In this document: in pieces, positions 37,037 through 46,671 of the stretch | How the letters are laid out: each line of letters opens with the position of its first letter | Numbering within the stretch: position 1 is the first letter of the stretch | Origin: Cupriavidus phytohabitans | Lineage (GTDB): Bacteria > Pseudomonadota > Gammaproteobacteria > Burkholderiales > Burkholderiaceae | Direction of reading: 5' to 3' | Assembly (NCBI RefSeq): GCF_000426345.1 | Contig: NZ_AUFE01000013.1 | Coordinates: 62,001 to 126,000, forward strand | DNA length: 64,000 bases | Position numbers and translations under genes: made by a program | Notes under the pieces: model-generated | What the model was told of the DNA's origin: nothing | Databases searched by the model: none | The model's input: the letters and a program-made list of their open reading frames with translations, nothing else

Positions 37037-39097
37037 ATGGAACAGATTGGCTCCCCCGATGACCGCGGCGGGCCGGCAGTGCGGGAACACGGGCACGCCT
37101 CCGCCGGCGGCGGCCCCGATGCAAAAACCGAGTCAGCCGAACAGCTCATGACAACGCTCGCCCACCAATTCGAACAATACGGCGCATGGAGAACGGGGGT
37201 CCTCCAGTCCCTGGCGGAATTCCAGTCGTGGCTGCAGCAGCACGACCTGTACGACGCGCAGGCCGACGACCGCGTGCAGCGCATCCAGAACGTGCTGCGC
37301 AGCGACCGGCTCAAGGTCGCCTTCATTGCGGAGTTCTCGCGCGGCAAGAGCGAGCTGATCAATGCGATCTTCTTTGCCGACTACGGGCGCCGCATCCTGC
37401 CGTCGTCGGCGGGCCGCACCACGATGTGCCCGACCGAGCTGCGCTACGACGAGGCCGAGCCCCCATGCATCCGGTTGCTGCCGATCGAAACCCGGCTTCA
37501 GGACGCCTCGACCGCGGATTTTCTCGAGGCCGGCCCCTCGGCACACTGGCATACGGTGCCGCTGGACCCGTCCTCGCCCGAGGGCATGCTCGAAGCCTTC
37601 CAGCACGTGGTCCAGACCGTGCGCGTGCCGCCCCAGCAAGCCGAGGCGCTGGGCCTCTACCATGAGAGCGACCCCGATGCCGCTTATGCGGTCGATGCCG
37701 AGGGCATGGTCGAGATCTCGCGCTGGCGCCATGCGGTGATCAATTTCCCGCACCCGCTGCTGCGCCAGGGGCTGGTCATCCTCGACACGCCGGGGCTGAA
37801 CGCGATCGGCACCGAGCCCGAACTGACGCTGCGCCTGATCCCCGACGCGCACGTGGTGGTGTTCGTGCTGGCTGCCGATGCCGGCGTGACCAAGAGCGAC
37901 CTTGAGCTGTGGCGCACCCACGTGGACGCCGGCCATCGGCGCGGCTGCCTGGCCGTGCTCAACAAGATCGACGGGCTGTGGGACCCGCTGCGCCAGCCGT
38001 CCGAGATCGCGGGCGAGATCGGGCGGCAGGTCTCAAGCACGGCGCAGGTGCTGGGCATCGAGCAGGCGCGGGTCTATCCGGTGTCGGCGCAGAAGGGCCT
38101 GGTGGCCAAGGTCACGCACGACGACGCGCTGCTGGGGCGCAGCGGCTTGCCGGAGTTCGAGCACGTGCTGTCCGACCAGCTGATCCCGCGGCGGCGCGAC
38201 ATCGTCTCGGACCAGGTCCACCGCCAGGCGCAGGACATGGCGCGGGCCGCGCAGCAGCTGCTGCAGAGCCGCCGCCGCGATATCGTCGAGCAACTGTTCG
38301 AGCTGCGCGGGCTGCGTGGCAAGAACCACGCGATGGTCAAGCACATGCTGATGCGCGTGCAGGCCGAGAAGGAAGAGTTCGAGCAGAGCATCAGCAAGTT
38401 CCAGGCGCTGCGGCTGGTGTTCGGCCGCCACAGCGCCGACATCATCAAGAGCCTGCAGCTGCGCGACGTGCGCCGGACCATGCGGGCCGCGCGCGAGCAG
38501 ATGAAGGAACGCTTCTTTTCCCGCGGCCTGCGCGAGGACATGGATGCGCTGTTCGCCCAGCTGACCGCGCTGGTGGCCGATGCCGACAACAAGATCGGCC
38601 AGCTGCACCAGCTGATCGAAAGCATGTACCGGCGCTTCAATGCCGAGCACGGCTTCACGCTGCCCGCGCCGATGCAGTTCACCGCCGAGCGCTATGTGGC
38701 CGAACTGCAGGAGACGCTGCGGCTGGTGCATGCGCACTTCGGCACGGTCAGCATGCTGACGCGCTCGCGGCCGCAGCTGGTGCAGAACGCATTCAGCACC
38801 ATGGCCAGCCGCGTGCTGGAGAACTTCCGCGACCTGAACCGCGATATCGAGGTGTGGCTCAAGTCGGTGATGACGCCGCTGGAAGCGCAGGTGCGCGAGC
38901 ACCAGAAGCAGCTGCGCCGGCGCGTCGATTCGATCGAGCGCATCCATGAAGCGACCGATACGCTGGAAAGCCGAATTGCACAGCTCGAGGAAGTGCTGAA
39001 CGGGCTGGATGAGCGCAGCGGGAAGATCGAGGGGTTTGCGCAGCGGTTGCTGCGTCCGGCGACCGGGGCGGAGCAAGCGAGCCTGGCGGTGGCGTGA
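37037..39097 (+). CDS. Dynamin-like large GTPase
   Basis: 686 residues. The GTPase domain has P-loop FIAEFSRGKSELINAIFF, a switch-I Thr in SSAGRTTMCPTELRY, G3 LVILDTPGLNAIG and G4 LNKIDG. It is followed by long helical segments with probable coiled coils (QRIQ, LEEV and QLRRRVDSIERIHEATDTLE near the end). This matches bacterial dynamin-like proteins of unknown function. An alternative start at 37148 (MTTLAHQFEQ) would drop a low-complexity head of 37 residues. Terminator behind it suggests a single-gene unit or one with mutM. Membrane or DNA-repair-related roles are speculative. Confidence 0.82.
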   Translation: MEQIGSPDDRGGPAVREHGHASAGGGPDAKTESAEQLMTTLAHQFEQYGAWRTGVLQSLAEFQSWLQQHDLYDAQADDRVQRIQNVLRSDRLKVAFIAEFSRGKSELINAIFFADYGRRILPSSAGRTTMCPTELRYDEAEPPCIRLLPIETRLQDASTADFLEAGPSAHWHTVPLDPSSPEGMLEAFQHVVQTVRVPPQQAEALGLYHESDPDAAYAVDAEGMVEISRWRHAVINFPHPLLRQGLVILDTPGLNAIGTEPELTLRLIPDAHVVVFVLAADAGVTKSDLELWRTHVDAGHRRGCLAVLNKIDGLWDPLRQPSEIAGEIGRQVSSTAQVLGIEQARVYPVSAQKGLVAKVTHDDALLGRSGLPEFEHVLSDQLIPRRRDIVSDQVHRQAQDMARAAQQLLQSRRRDIVEQLFELRGLRGKNHAMVKHMLMRVQAEKEEFEQSISKFQALRLVFGRHSADIIKSLQLRDVRRTMRAAREQMKERFFSRGLREDMDALFAQLTALVADADNKIGQLHQLIESMYRRFNAEHGFTLPAPMQFTAERYVAELQETLRLVHAHFGTVSMLTRSRPQLVQNAFSTMASRVLENFRDLNRDIEVWLKSVMTPLEAQVREHQKQLRRRVDSIERIHEATDTLESRIAQLEEVLNGLDERSGKIEGFAQRLLRPATGAEQASLAVA

Positions 39098-39130
39098 GGG
39101 GAAGCGTTTTTACGGGCCGGTATATCATGT

Positions 39131-39157
39131 AGCGCCGCGCATAGCGGCGCTTTTTTT
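39131..39157 (+). terminator. Intrinsic terminator after the dynamin-like gene
   Basis: AGCGCCGC / GCGGCGCT stem around GCATA followed by seven T. It lies 33 bp after the GTPase stop and separates it from mutY. Confidence 0.9.
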
Positions 39158-39278
39158 GCTGGCAACGTTCGCACGCTGCTGGTTTGCTCCCCTCTCCCGC
39201 AAGCGGGAGAGTGAGCACTCCAAGCGGTGACGAAACGTCCGTAGCCACCACCAGTCCCCACACCACAAGCCGTACCCC

Positions 39279-40451
39279 ATGCCCCGCAAGTCTGCCTCCC
39301 GCGCCACCGCAGCCATCCCCGCCGACATCCACGTGCCCCCCGATTTCGGCGCACGGGTCGTCAACTGGCAGCGCGTCCATGGCCGGCACGACCTGCCTTG
39401 GCAGAACACGCGCGATGCCTACCGCATCTGGCTGTCGGAAATCATGCTGCAGCAGACCCAGGTCAGCGCGGTGATCGAGTATTTCCAGCGCTTTGTCGCC
39501 ACATTGCCGACGGTGCAGGCACTGGCCGCCGCGCCCGCGGACCAGGTGATGGCGCTTTGGGCCGGCCTCGGCTACTACTCGCGCGCGCGCAACCTGCATC
39601 GCTGCGCCATGCAGGTGGTCAGCGAGCACGGCGGCGTTTTCCCGACCGATCCCACGGTATTGGCGACGCTGCCCGGCATCGGCCGTTCGACCGCGGCGGC
39701 GATCGCCGCCTTCAGCGCCGGCGTGCGCTCGCCGATTCTCGACGGCAACGTCAAGCGTGTGTTTGCGCGCTGCTTCGGCATCCATGGCCATCCGGGCGAG
39801 CGCGCGGTGGAAACGCGCATGTGGCAGCTGGCCGGGATCGCGCTGCCCGCAGCGGGCCCGCGCCAGGCCGAAGACATGGTCGCCTATACGCAAGGGCTGA
39901 TGGATCTCGGCGCGACGGTCTGCTCGCGCGGCAAGCCGGCGTGCCTGGCCGATGCCGGCGCGTGCCCGCTGTCCGCAGACTGCGTGGCGCGCCGCGACGG
40001 GCTGACCGGCGTGCTGCCCACACCCAAGCCGCGCGCCGCGATCCCCGAGCGCAGCACGGTAATGCTGATGGTGCGGCGCGAGCGTGAAGTGTTACTGCGG
40101 CTGCGCCCCGGCAGCGGCATCTGGGGCGGCTTGTGGAGCCTGCCGGAGATGCCGGTCGAAACCTTGCCCTTCGATGCTGAAGCGGCCGAAGCCGCCGCGT
40201 TCGACTACGCCCGCGCCTACGGCGCTCCCGTGCGCGCCGCGATGGCGGGCGAACTGACCCATGTTTTCACGCACTTCCGCCTGTTGATCCGCGCGATTCG
40301 CGTCGATGTGGGCGCAGGCGACCCGATGGTGCAGGACCGCGCCACCGAAGCCACACAACGCTGGCTTTCGCTCGACGATCTCGATGCGCTGGGCACGCCC
40401 GCGCCGGTGCGCAGGCTGCTGGAGGACCAGGCCCGCGGCGGCCTGTTCTGA
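39279..40451 (+). CDS. mutY: Adenine DNA glycosylase MutY
   Basis: 390 residues. Early motifs include QNTRDAYRIWLSEIMLQQTQV, LPGIGRSTAAAIAAFS (helix-hairpin-helix and catalytic Asp region) and ILDGNVKRVFARCF. The FeS cluster ligands are in CSRGKPACLADAGACPLSADC: the spacing is C-x6-C-x6-C-x5-C, against the usual C-x6-C-x2-C-x5-C. The C-terminal NUDIX-like domain (RLRPGSGIWGGLWSLPEMP) reads the 8-oxoG strand. It removes A mispaired with 8-oxoguanine. Confidence 0.95.
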   Translation: MPRKSASRATAAIPADIHVPPDFGARVVNWQRVHGRHDLPWQNTRDAYRIWLSEIMLQQTQVSAVIEYFQRFVATLPTVQALAAAPADQVMALWAGLGYYSRARNLHRCAMQVVSEHGGVFPTDPTVLATLPGIGRSTAAAIAAFSAGVRSPILDGNVKRVFARCFGIHGHPGERAVETRMWQLAGIALPAAGPRQAEDMVAYTQGLMDLGATVCSRGKPACLADAGACPLSADCVARRDGLTGVLPTPKPRAAIPERSTVMLMVRREREVLLRLRPGSGIWGGLWSLPEMPVETLPFDAEAAEAAAFDYARAYGAPVRAAMAGELTHVFTHFRLLIRAIRVDVGAGDPMVQDRATEATQRWLSLDDLDALGTPAPVRRLLEDQARGGLF

Positions 40452-40469
40452 AGGCGGCCCTGGCGCCGC

Positions 40470-41138
40470 TCAGACGATGTGGTTCTGCCGCATGTAGCGG
40501 TGCACGATCTCGATGCGCATGCCCGCATCGGGCAGCGCCATCAGCATCTGCTTGGCTTTCAGCGGCACCGGCAGCAGTTCGCACAGCCGGTTGGCGACCC
40601 AGCTGGGATCGTCCCACAGATAAGGCTCGTCGAACGGCATCCGGTCGGGCTGCTCCGCATGCAGCCGCGTCACGATCCGGCGCAGCGCGTCCAGGCATTC
40701 GCCGAGCAATTCGAGCTTGCAGTCGATGATATCGGCGGGCAGTACTTTGGCACGCGCCACCAGCAGGCCGTCGTCGCGGGTCTCGTGGCTGATGATCTGG
40801 AAGCGCTCGCGCCCGCGCGCACGGATCAGCAGCACGCCGAGCTGCTCCATGTTGCAGTCGACGATTTCGGCCAGGCAGCCGACCGTTTCCGGCACGGTGG
40901 CCTTGCCGGGCCGCGCCACTTCGTCGCCGCTCTCGATCAGGCAGGCGCCGAACGGCGTGCCGTCGCGCAGGCAATTGCGCACCATGTCGACATAGCGCGC
41001 CTCGAATACGCGCAACGGCAGCCGGCCACCGGGAAAGAGCACGGTGTGCAGCGGGAATAGTGGGAGGTTGTCTAGCGTCTGCGGCTCGGGGTCGGACCCG
41101 GCGGACGAGGTGGGGCGGTAAAGGTCGGTGGAAGACAT
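40470..41138 (-). CDS. LON peptidase substrate-binding domain protein
   Basis: 222 residues with the Lon N-terminal (LON/PUA-like) domain: LPLFPLHTVLFPGGRLPLRVFEARYVDMVRNCL begins it and FGACLIESGDEVA follows. There is no protease or AAA domain, so it is a stand-alone LON-domain protein of unknown function. The start MSSTDLYRP at 41138 is chosen; the frame extends to 41234. It converges on mutY with a 18-bp gap. Confidence 0.85.
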   Translation of the reverse strand: MSSTDLYRPTSSAGSDPEPQTLDNLPLFPLHTVLFPGGRLPLRVFEARYVDMVRNCLRDGTPFGACLIESGDEVARPGKATVPETVGCLAEIVDCNMEQLGVLLIRARGRERFQIISHETRDDGLLVARAKVLPADIIDCKLELLGECLDALRRIVTRLHAEQPDRMPFDEPYLWDDPSWVANRLCELLPVPLKAKQMLMALPDAGMRIEIVHRYMRQNHIV

Positions 41139-41246
41139 GCGGTGCCAGCGTGCATAAGGGATGCAGTGGGATGCCAGAATGCAGCAACGGCGCGCCGCCG
41201 GACCATACGCCGCGCCGCCGATGCCCGCAGGCATGCACGCTTGGCG

Positions 41247-42134
41247 TCAGCCCGCCGGCGCGAGCTCTCGGTGTCTCACCAGCACATTACCATGCGCGCG
41301 GAAATAGTTGGCAAGCCTTTCAGCAATATAGACCGAGCGATGCTGGCCGCCGGTACAGCCGATGGCGACCGTCAGGTAGCTGCGGTTGTCGGCGATGAAA
41401 CTCGGCAGCCACTTTTCCACATAGGCGCGGATATCCTCGGCCATCGCCAGCACCATCGGCTGCGCCTGCAGGAAATCGATCACCGGCGTGTCGCGCCCGG
41501 TCAGCGGGCGCAGCGCCACGTCGTAATAGGGATTGGGCAGCGAGCGCACGTCGAACACCATGTCGGCGTCGCTGGGCACGCCATGCTTGAAGCCGAAGGA
41601 CTCGAACAGCAGCGTGAGGCGCTCGCTGTCGTTGCGGATCAGCTCCTTGATCCAGCTGCGCAGCGTATTGGTGCGCACATTGCTGGTATCGATGCGGTGC
41701 GCGGCCTCGGCCAGCGGGCTCAGCAGCTCGCGCTCCATTTCAATCGCTTCCATGAGCGCGGTGTCGTTGAAGGCGGGCTCGCCGCCGGGGCTCACCACGC
41801 CCCCGTCGGTGCGGATCGACAGCGGATGGCGCCTGCGCGTCTCGGAGTAGCGCTGCACCAGAGCGTCCGTGCTGGCCGTCAGGAACAGCACCTCGACCTG
41901 GTGCTCGCCGGCGAGCGTACGCACGGTATCGGGCAACTGGTCGAGCGACTCGCGGCTGCGGATGTCGGTGGCAACGCCCAGGTGCGTATAGCCCTGGCTG
42001 GACAGGTAGCGGACCAGTTCCGGGATGAACTGCGCCGGCAGGTTGTCCACGCAGTAGTACCCCGCATCTTCGAGGACATTCAATGCGACGGACTTGCCGG
42101 AACCGGAAATGCCGGTGATAAGGATGATGCGCAT
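41247..42134 (-). CDS. rapZ: RNase adapter protein RapZ
   Basis: 295-residue ATP/GTP-binding protein. Walker [15 protein letters not shown] opens the protein; [18 protein letters not shown] and [17 protein letters not shown] follow; the C-terminal domain ends with [16 protein letters not shown]. In E. coli RapZ binds GlmZ RNA and recruits RNase E. Its position after rpoN-hpf-ptsN-hprK is the conserved proteobacterial one. It has no detectable defect. Confidence 0.95.
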   Translation of the reverse strand: MRIILITGISGSGKSVALNVLEDAGYYCVDNLPAQFIPELVRYLSSQGYTHLGVATDIRSRESLDQLPDTVRTLAGEHQVEVLFLTASTDALVQRYSETRRRHPLSIRTDGGVVSPGGEPAFNDTALMEAIEMERELLSPLAEAAHRIDTSNVRTNTLRSWIKELIRNDSERLTLLFESFGFKHGVPSDADMVFDVRSLPNPYYDVALRPLTGRDTPVIDFLQAQPMVLAMAEDIRAYVEKWLPSFIADNRSYLTVAIGCTGGQHRSVYIAERLANYFRAHGNVLVRHRELAPAG

Positions 42135-42200
42135 AGCAACTGAAGCATAGCATCACGTGATGGCCGCGTCATGACAGCGGGATGACCGCGGGCCCGGAAA

Positions 42201-42234
42201 CAACGATGGCGAACCTCGCGGTTCGCCATCGTTG
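42201..42234. terminator. 14-bp perfect inverted repeat, probable terminator
   Basis: CAACGATGGCGAAC and complement around CTCGCG lie 22 bp after the end of the PsiF-like gene, upstream of rapZ. It would fold strongly in either direction; its flanks have only weak T-runs. Confidence 0.65.
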
Positions 42235-42256
42235 CTTGCTCGGAAGAGGGCCTGCC

Positions 42257-42589
42257 TCAGGCCGACTTCGACAGGCACTCCTTCATGTACGCCTTGTATT
42301 CGTCGCCCTTCTTGCCCTTGCCTTCCTTGCTGCAGGCCGCCATTTTTTCCTGCTGGGTCTTGGGCACCGCGTCCGGCTTGGCCGACAGGCACTGCTTCAT
42401 GAATGCCTTGCGCTCGTCGCCCTTCTTGTCGCCGGCCTGCGCATTGCAGGTCTTCATCTTTTCCTGCTGCGCGGTGGGCGCCTTGGCGGCGTCCTTTGCC
42501 GGGGCCGCCGGTGCCGACGCCGACTGGGCGAAGGCCACGGATGCCAGCAGCGGGGTGACCAGCGCGCACATCGCGATCAGTTTCTTCAT
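42257..42589 (-). CDS. PsiF-repeat exported protein
   Basis: 110 residues with a signal peptide (LIAMCALVTPLLASVAFAQSA) and two PsiF repeats: TAQQEKMKTCNAQAGDKKGD and TQQEKMAACSKEGKGKKGDE, each followed by a K-A-F/Y-M-K-x-C-L motif. PsiF is a phosphate-starvation-inducible protein of unknown function in enterics. The Cys-Lys pattern would place conserved cysteines in the periplasm. It splits rapZ from hprK, an unusual placement for a small secreted protein. Confidence 0.83.
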   Translation of the reverse strand: MKKLIAMCALVTPLLASVAFAQSASAPAAPAKDAAKAPTAQQEKMKTCNAQAGDKKGDERKAFMKQCLSAKPDAVPKTQQEKMAACSKEGKGKKGDEYKAYMKECLSKSA

Positions 42590-42759
42590 GCTTGCTCTCC
42601 TTGGTATGGAAAACATCACGGCCGCACGGTGTCAGGGGCTGGCGGCGGCCTTGTAATGGGCTCGATGCCCATTACAGCACAAAACGGCACTATGGATGTC
42701 GGCGTTGACGGCGGGGGAGGCCGCCGTTGTAAGCAATTGAAAACGCGTGTCCGGCCCGG

Positions 42760-43731
42760 TCAGAGCAGGCGGCCCTGGCCGCGCGAGACCGCATCGGCCT
42801 GTATCGCGGCGCGCTGGCGGTCCATGAAGTCGCGCAGCGTGTCGATGCCGCGCAGGCGCAGGATGGTGTTGCGCACGGCGGCCTCGACCAGCACGGCGAG
42901 GTTGCGGCCGGCCGCCACCTGGATCTTGACCATGTGGATCGGCAAGCCCAGCACGTCGAGGTATTGCGAATCGAGCGGCAGGCGCTCGAACTCGCCGTCG
43001 TTGCGGCGCACCAGCTGCACCACCAGCTTGATCTTCATCTTCCGGCGTACCGCGGTCTCGCCGAAGATGGTCTTGATGTCGAGCAGGCCCAGGCCGCGCA
43101 CTTCTAGCAGGTTCTGCAGCAACGGCGGGCAGCGGCCCTCGATAAAGTCCGGCCCCAGGCGTACGAAGTCAACCGCATCGTCAGCCACCAGCCCGTGCCC
43201 GCGCGAGATCAGTTCCAGGCCCAGTTCGCTCTTGCCCAGCCCCGATTCACCCATGATCAGCACGCCCATGCCGAGGATGTCGAGGAACACCCCGTGCATG
43301 GTCACGCGCGGCGCTGAGATGCGCGACAGGTACAGGCGCAGGTGGTCGATCACCGCTGCCGACGACACCGGCGTGGTGAACAGCGGCGTGGAAGAGCGTG
43401 TGCAGCGCAGCTCCAGGTCCGGCGGCGGCTCCATGCCGTCGGCCACCACCAGGAAAGGCGGTTCCAGCAAGATCAGCTCGCCCATCTGGCGCTTGCGGAT
43501 ATCGTCGTCCAGCCGCTGGTAGTAGGTGATCTCAGGCTTGCCAAGCACCTGGATGCGGTTGGGGTGGATCAGGTTCAGGTGGCCCACCAAGTCTGCGGCG
43601 GAGGTGGCTTCGCGGGCGAATTCCACGTCGAAGGCGCGGTCCGCACCTTCCAGACCGGCCACCCAAGAGAGTTTGAGGTCGGCTGCGTTGTCGTCGAAGA
43701 TGGACTGGGAGGTGACGCCGGTGAGTTCCAT
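42760..43731 (-). CDS. hprK: HPr kinase/phosphorylase
   Basis: 323 residues. The N-terminal domain is followed by Walker [33 protein letters not shown] and the HprK signature [18 protein letters not shown]. It phosphorylates and dephosphorylates a Ser of HPr or NPr, integrating carbon status. In proteobacteria it works with the PTS-Ntr system, which fits the neighbouring ptsN. No ptsH is visible in the window. Confidence 0.95.
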   Translation of the reverse strand: MELTGVTSQSIFDDNAADLKLSWVAGLEGADRAFDVEFAREATSAADLVGHLNLIHPNRIQVLGKPEITYYQRLDDDIRKRQMGELILLEPPFLVVADGMEPPPDLELRCTRSSTPLFTTPVSSAAVIDHLRLYLSRISAPRVTMHGVFLDILGMGVLIMGESGLGKSELGLELISRGHGLVADDAVDFVRLGPDFIEGRCPPLLQNLLEVRGLGLLDIKTIFGETAVRRKMKIKLVVQLVRRNDGEFERLPLDSQYLDVLGLPIHMVKIQVAAGRNLAVLVEAAVRNTILRLRGIDTLRDFMDRQRAAIQADAVSRGQGRLL

Positions 43732-43810
43732 GCGGGTATGACGTGTGGGGCGGTGTGCCAGGCGCTGCGCCTGTCCGGTCTGTGCCGGCCCGTTCAGGTC
43801 AATCGGTGAA

Positions 43811-44266
43811 TCAGGGATGCCATTCGGTCAGCAGCTGGTGCACGGCTTCGGAAGTGGGCAAGGTCGCCAGCCCTTCGCGCATGTCGCGATCGGACAGCAA
43901 CTGCGCGATCTCGGACAGGATTTCCAGGTGCTGCTGCGTGGCCTGTTCCGGCACCAGCAGGAAAATCAGCAGCGACACCGGCTTGCCGTCCGGCGATTCG
44001 AACGGGATCGGCTCGGCCAGGCGCATGAAGGCGGCCAGCGGCTGCTTCAGGCCCTTGATCCGGCCGTGCGGGATCGCCACGCCGGCGCCAAGGCCGGTGG
44101 AGCCCAGCGACTCGCGCGCGAACAGGTTGTCGGTCACAGTGGCGCGCGCCACGCCATGGTTGTTCTCGAAGAGGAGCCCGGCCTGCTCGAACACACGCTT
44201 CTTGCTTGTGACGCTGACGTCGAGGGTAATGTTGCCGGGTGGCAGCAATTTGGCCAAACGATTCAT
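43811..44266 (-). CDS. ptsN: PTS IIA-like nitrogen regulatory protein PtsN (EIIA-Ntr)
   Basis: 151 residues beginning [19 protein letters not shown]. The phosphorylation-site His is in [18 protein letters not shown]. The ending [11 protein letters not shown] is normal. It takes phosphate from NPr and regulates nitrogen, potassium and stress responses. Gene order with rpoN, hpf and hprK supports the call. Confidence 0.95.
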   Translation of the reverse strand: MNRLAKLLPPGNITLDVSVTSKKRVFEQAGLLFENNHGVARATVTDNLFARESLGSTGLGAGVAIPHGRIKGLKQPLAAFMRLAEPIPFESPDGKPVSLLIFLLVPEQATQQHLEILSEIAQLLSDRDMREGLATLPTSEAVHQLLTEWHP

Positions 44267-44564
44267 GGGCGATGCGCAGGATTTCAGTTAGCGGGCGGAT
44301 CCGCCGTTCCGCCGGGCAGTATGGCTCAGAGGCTGCCGGTCGCCGGCAACGCCGAGGCGTCCGGCCATTATAGAGCAGCGGCCTCCCCGTGATTGTGCAG
44401 CGCAGCGCCGCGCGGTGGGCGTCCGCACCGTAAGCGGGCGCGGGCAGGATGCGGCTCTGCATGTATGGCGCAGCATACACCCTGCCGCGGCCGTTGCGAA
44501 CACTCCGTCTCAAACGGGTGACACGCCTTTGCGCAGGCGCCACAGCGCACAGCGCCGCAGGCGC
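44267..44564. other. ptsN-hpf intergenic region
   Basis: No coding sequence is seen in the gap between ptsN and hpf. A perfect minus-strand TATAAT (44367-44372) lies about 100 nt upstream of ptsN; no good -35 sits at standard spacing, so a ptsN promoter is only possible. The remainder is GC-rich with no other recognisable element. Confidence 0.4.
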
Positions 44565-44587
44565 AAAAAAGCCGCGCTATGCGCGGC
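44565..44587 (-). terminator. Intrinsic terminator after hpf
   Basis: GCCGCGC / GCGCGGC stem with a 3-nt loop, followed on the minus strand by six U. It lies 52 bp after the hpf stop and separates rpoN-hpf from ptsN. Confidence 0.9.
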
Positions 44588-44638
44588 TTGCCTGTTCAGT
44601 CTTGATTCAGCAACCCTCTGCGGGGCCACCGGGCACGC

Positions 44639-44989
44639 TCATTGCTGCATCTGCGCTGCGGCCATCTGGTACTTGACCGCTTCGCGGTCGTGGCCTTGCA
44701 CGCGGTCCTTGTAGCGCAGTACCTGACGGTCCAGCTTGTCGACTAGTGCGTCGATCGCTGCATACAGGTCTTCATGATGCGCTTCAACGAAGATGTCCTT
44801 GCCCCTGAGATGTAGATTGATTTCCGCATATTGCCGCCTGTCCTTTTCCTTGTGATTGTCGACAGAGAGCAGCACGCTAACGCCAATGACCTGATCGAAA
44901 TGCCTGACGATTCGCTCCAGCTTCGTTTCCACGTACTCACGCAACGGCGGCGTGATGTCAAGGTGGTGTCCACTGATCTTGAAGTTCAT
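44639..44989 (-). CDS. hpf: Ribosome hibernation promoting factor, short form
   Basis: 116 residues: [27 protein letters not shown], then [27 protein letters not shown] and [21 protein letters not shown]. It matches the short HPF/YhbH family, which binds ribosomes in stationary phase and promotes 100S dimers. It lies 48 bp after rpoN, the classic arrangement; cotranscription with rpoN is likely. Confidence 0.94.
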   Translation of the reverse strand: MNFKISGHHLDITPPLREYVETKLERIVRHFDQVIGVSVLLSVDNHKEKDRRQYAEINLHLRGKDIFVEAHHEDLYAAIDALVDKLDRQVLRYKDRVQGHDREAVKYQMAAAQMQQ

Positions 44990-45037
44990 AGCGCTTCTCC
45001 TTCTGAAAGAGCCTCACCAGGCAGGCGGTGGGCTCGG

Positions 45038-46516
45038 CTACAAAGACTTGCGGAGATTCACTGCGGGGATCTTCAGGGCTTCGCGATATTTGGCAACGGT
45101 GCGGCGTGCGACAACGAAGCCTTGCTCACCCAGCAGTTCGGCGATGCGACTGTCGGAAAGGGGATTCCTCGGGTCTTCGGCTCCTATCAGTTGCTTGATC
45201 AAGGCGCGGATGGCCGTTGATGAAGCCGCGCCACCGGTTTCGGTGGACACGTGGCTGCCGAAGAAGTACTTCAGTTCGAAAGTACCCATCGGCGTTGCCA
45301 TGTATTTATTGGTCGTCACCCGGGAGATGGTTGACTCGTGTAATCCCAGTGTATCGGCAATCTCCCGCAAAACCAAGGGGCGCATGGCGATTTCGCCGTG
45401 CGTGAAAAAGTTCTTTTGACGCTCGACAATGGCCTGCGAGACACGCAGGATCGTGTCGAACCTTTGCTGGATATTCTTGATCAGCCAGCGCGCTTCCTGC
45501 AGTTTCTGCTGCAGGCCCGCGGTACCCGACTCGCCCTTCGCGCCGCGCAGGATCTGCGCGTACATGTCGTTGATGCGCAGCCTCGGCATCACATCGGGAT
45601 TGAGCTGCGCGATCCAGCCGCTGCCGCTCTTGCGCACGAACACATCGGGCACGACGAAGTCGGCCTCGGGTCGGCTGTAAGCCTGGCCCGGATAGGGTGC
45701 CAGCGAGCGGATCAGCTCGTGCGCGGCCTTGAGTGCAGGCTCGTCTACCTGCAGGGCTTTTTTCAGGCGCGTGTAGTCGCGCACCGCCAGCAGCTCGAGG
45801 TGGTTGTGCACGATGTTCAGCGCCAGTTCGCGCTGCGGGTGCTGCAGCCGGCGCAATTGCAGGCCCAGGCACTCGGCTGCATTGCGCGCGCCCACGCCCG
45901 GCGGGTCGAAGCTTTGCAGCAGCGTCAGCATCGCCTGCACTTCGTCGATCTCGAATTCGAGCTCTTCCGGCAGTTCGGCGCAGATTTCTTCGAGTGTCGC
46001 GCTGAGGTAGCCGTCGTCGTCGAGCGATTCGATCAGGAAGATGGCCAGGCCCTTGTCGCGCACCGAGATCTTCAGCGGCGTGAGCTGTTCCATCAGGTAT
46101 TCGCGCAGCGTGGGCTCGGCCTCGCGCAGCTGCATCGGCGTCTTCTCGTCTTCGTCGCCTTGCGGGCGGCGCGCGAAGTCGTCCAGGCTCCAGTCGCCGC
46201 CATAGTCTTCGCCACTGTTGCTGTCGCCGTAGCTGTCGTCGTCGCCCGCGCCATCGGTGCGCGCCTCGCCATTGCCTTGCGGCTCGGAAGGTGCCGGCGC
46301 CGGCGCGCTCTGAACATTGACCGAACCATCGGCGGCCACGCGCAGCGGGCTTTCGATCCAGTCGTTCTCGCGTTCGAGAAGGGGGTTTTCCGTGAGCGCC
46401 TGTTCGACTTCCTGCTGCAGTTCCAGCGTCGAAAGCTGCAACAGCCTGATCGACTGCTGCAGTTGCGGTGTCAGTGCCAGGTGCTGGGAGAGGCGGAGCT
46501 GTAGCGACGGTTTCAT
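45038..46516 (-). CDS. rpoN: RNA polymerase sigma-54 factor RpoN
   Basis: 492 residues. The N-terminal activator-binding region starts [29 protein letters not shown]. An acidic linker ([20 protein letters not shown]) follows. The core-binding part leads to DNA-binding [25 protein letters not shown] and the RpoN box [12 protein letters not shown]. It drives nitrogen, motility and other enhancer-dependent promoters. It is downstream of lptB with a 155-bp gap. Confidence 0.97.
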   Translation of the reverse strand: MKPSLQLRLSQHLALTPQLQQSIRLLQLSTLELQQEVEQALTENPLLERENDWIESPLRVAADGSVNVQSAPAPAPSEPQGNGEARTDGAGDDDSYGDSNSGEDYGGDWSLDDFARRPQGDEDEKTPMQLREAEPTLREYLMEQLTPLKISVRDKGLAIFLIESLDDDGYLSATLEEICAELPEELEFEIDEVQAMLTLLQSFDPPGVGARNAAECLGLQLRRLQHPQRELALNIVHNHLELLAVRDYTRLKKALQVDEPALKAAHELIRSLAPYPGQAYSRPEADFVVPDVFVRKSGSGWIAQLNPDVMPRLRINDMYAQILRGAKGESGTAGLQQKLQEARWLIKNIQQRFDTILRVSQAIVERQKNFFTHGEIAMRPLVLREIADTLGLHESTISRVTTNKYMATPMGTFELKYFFGSHVSTETGGAASSTAIRALIKQLIGAEDPRNPLSDSRIAELLGEQGFVVARRTVAKYREALKIPAVNLRKSL

Positions 46517-46671
46517 GCGACCTATTTTATGCGCATCTTTCCGTTGTTGGAACGGAAATTGCTATCAATGTCGCGGCTCGATCGACGCCGGCAGTGGGCT
46601 GGCCCACACCCAGATCATGGGGCCGAAAGCAGGGAGAATCAATGGCCTGCCGCTGTGGACAGGCCAGTACA

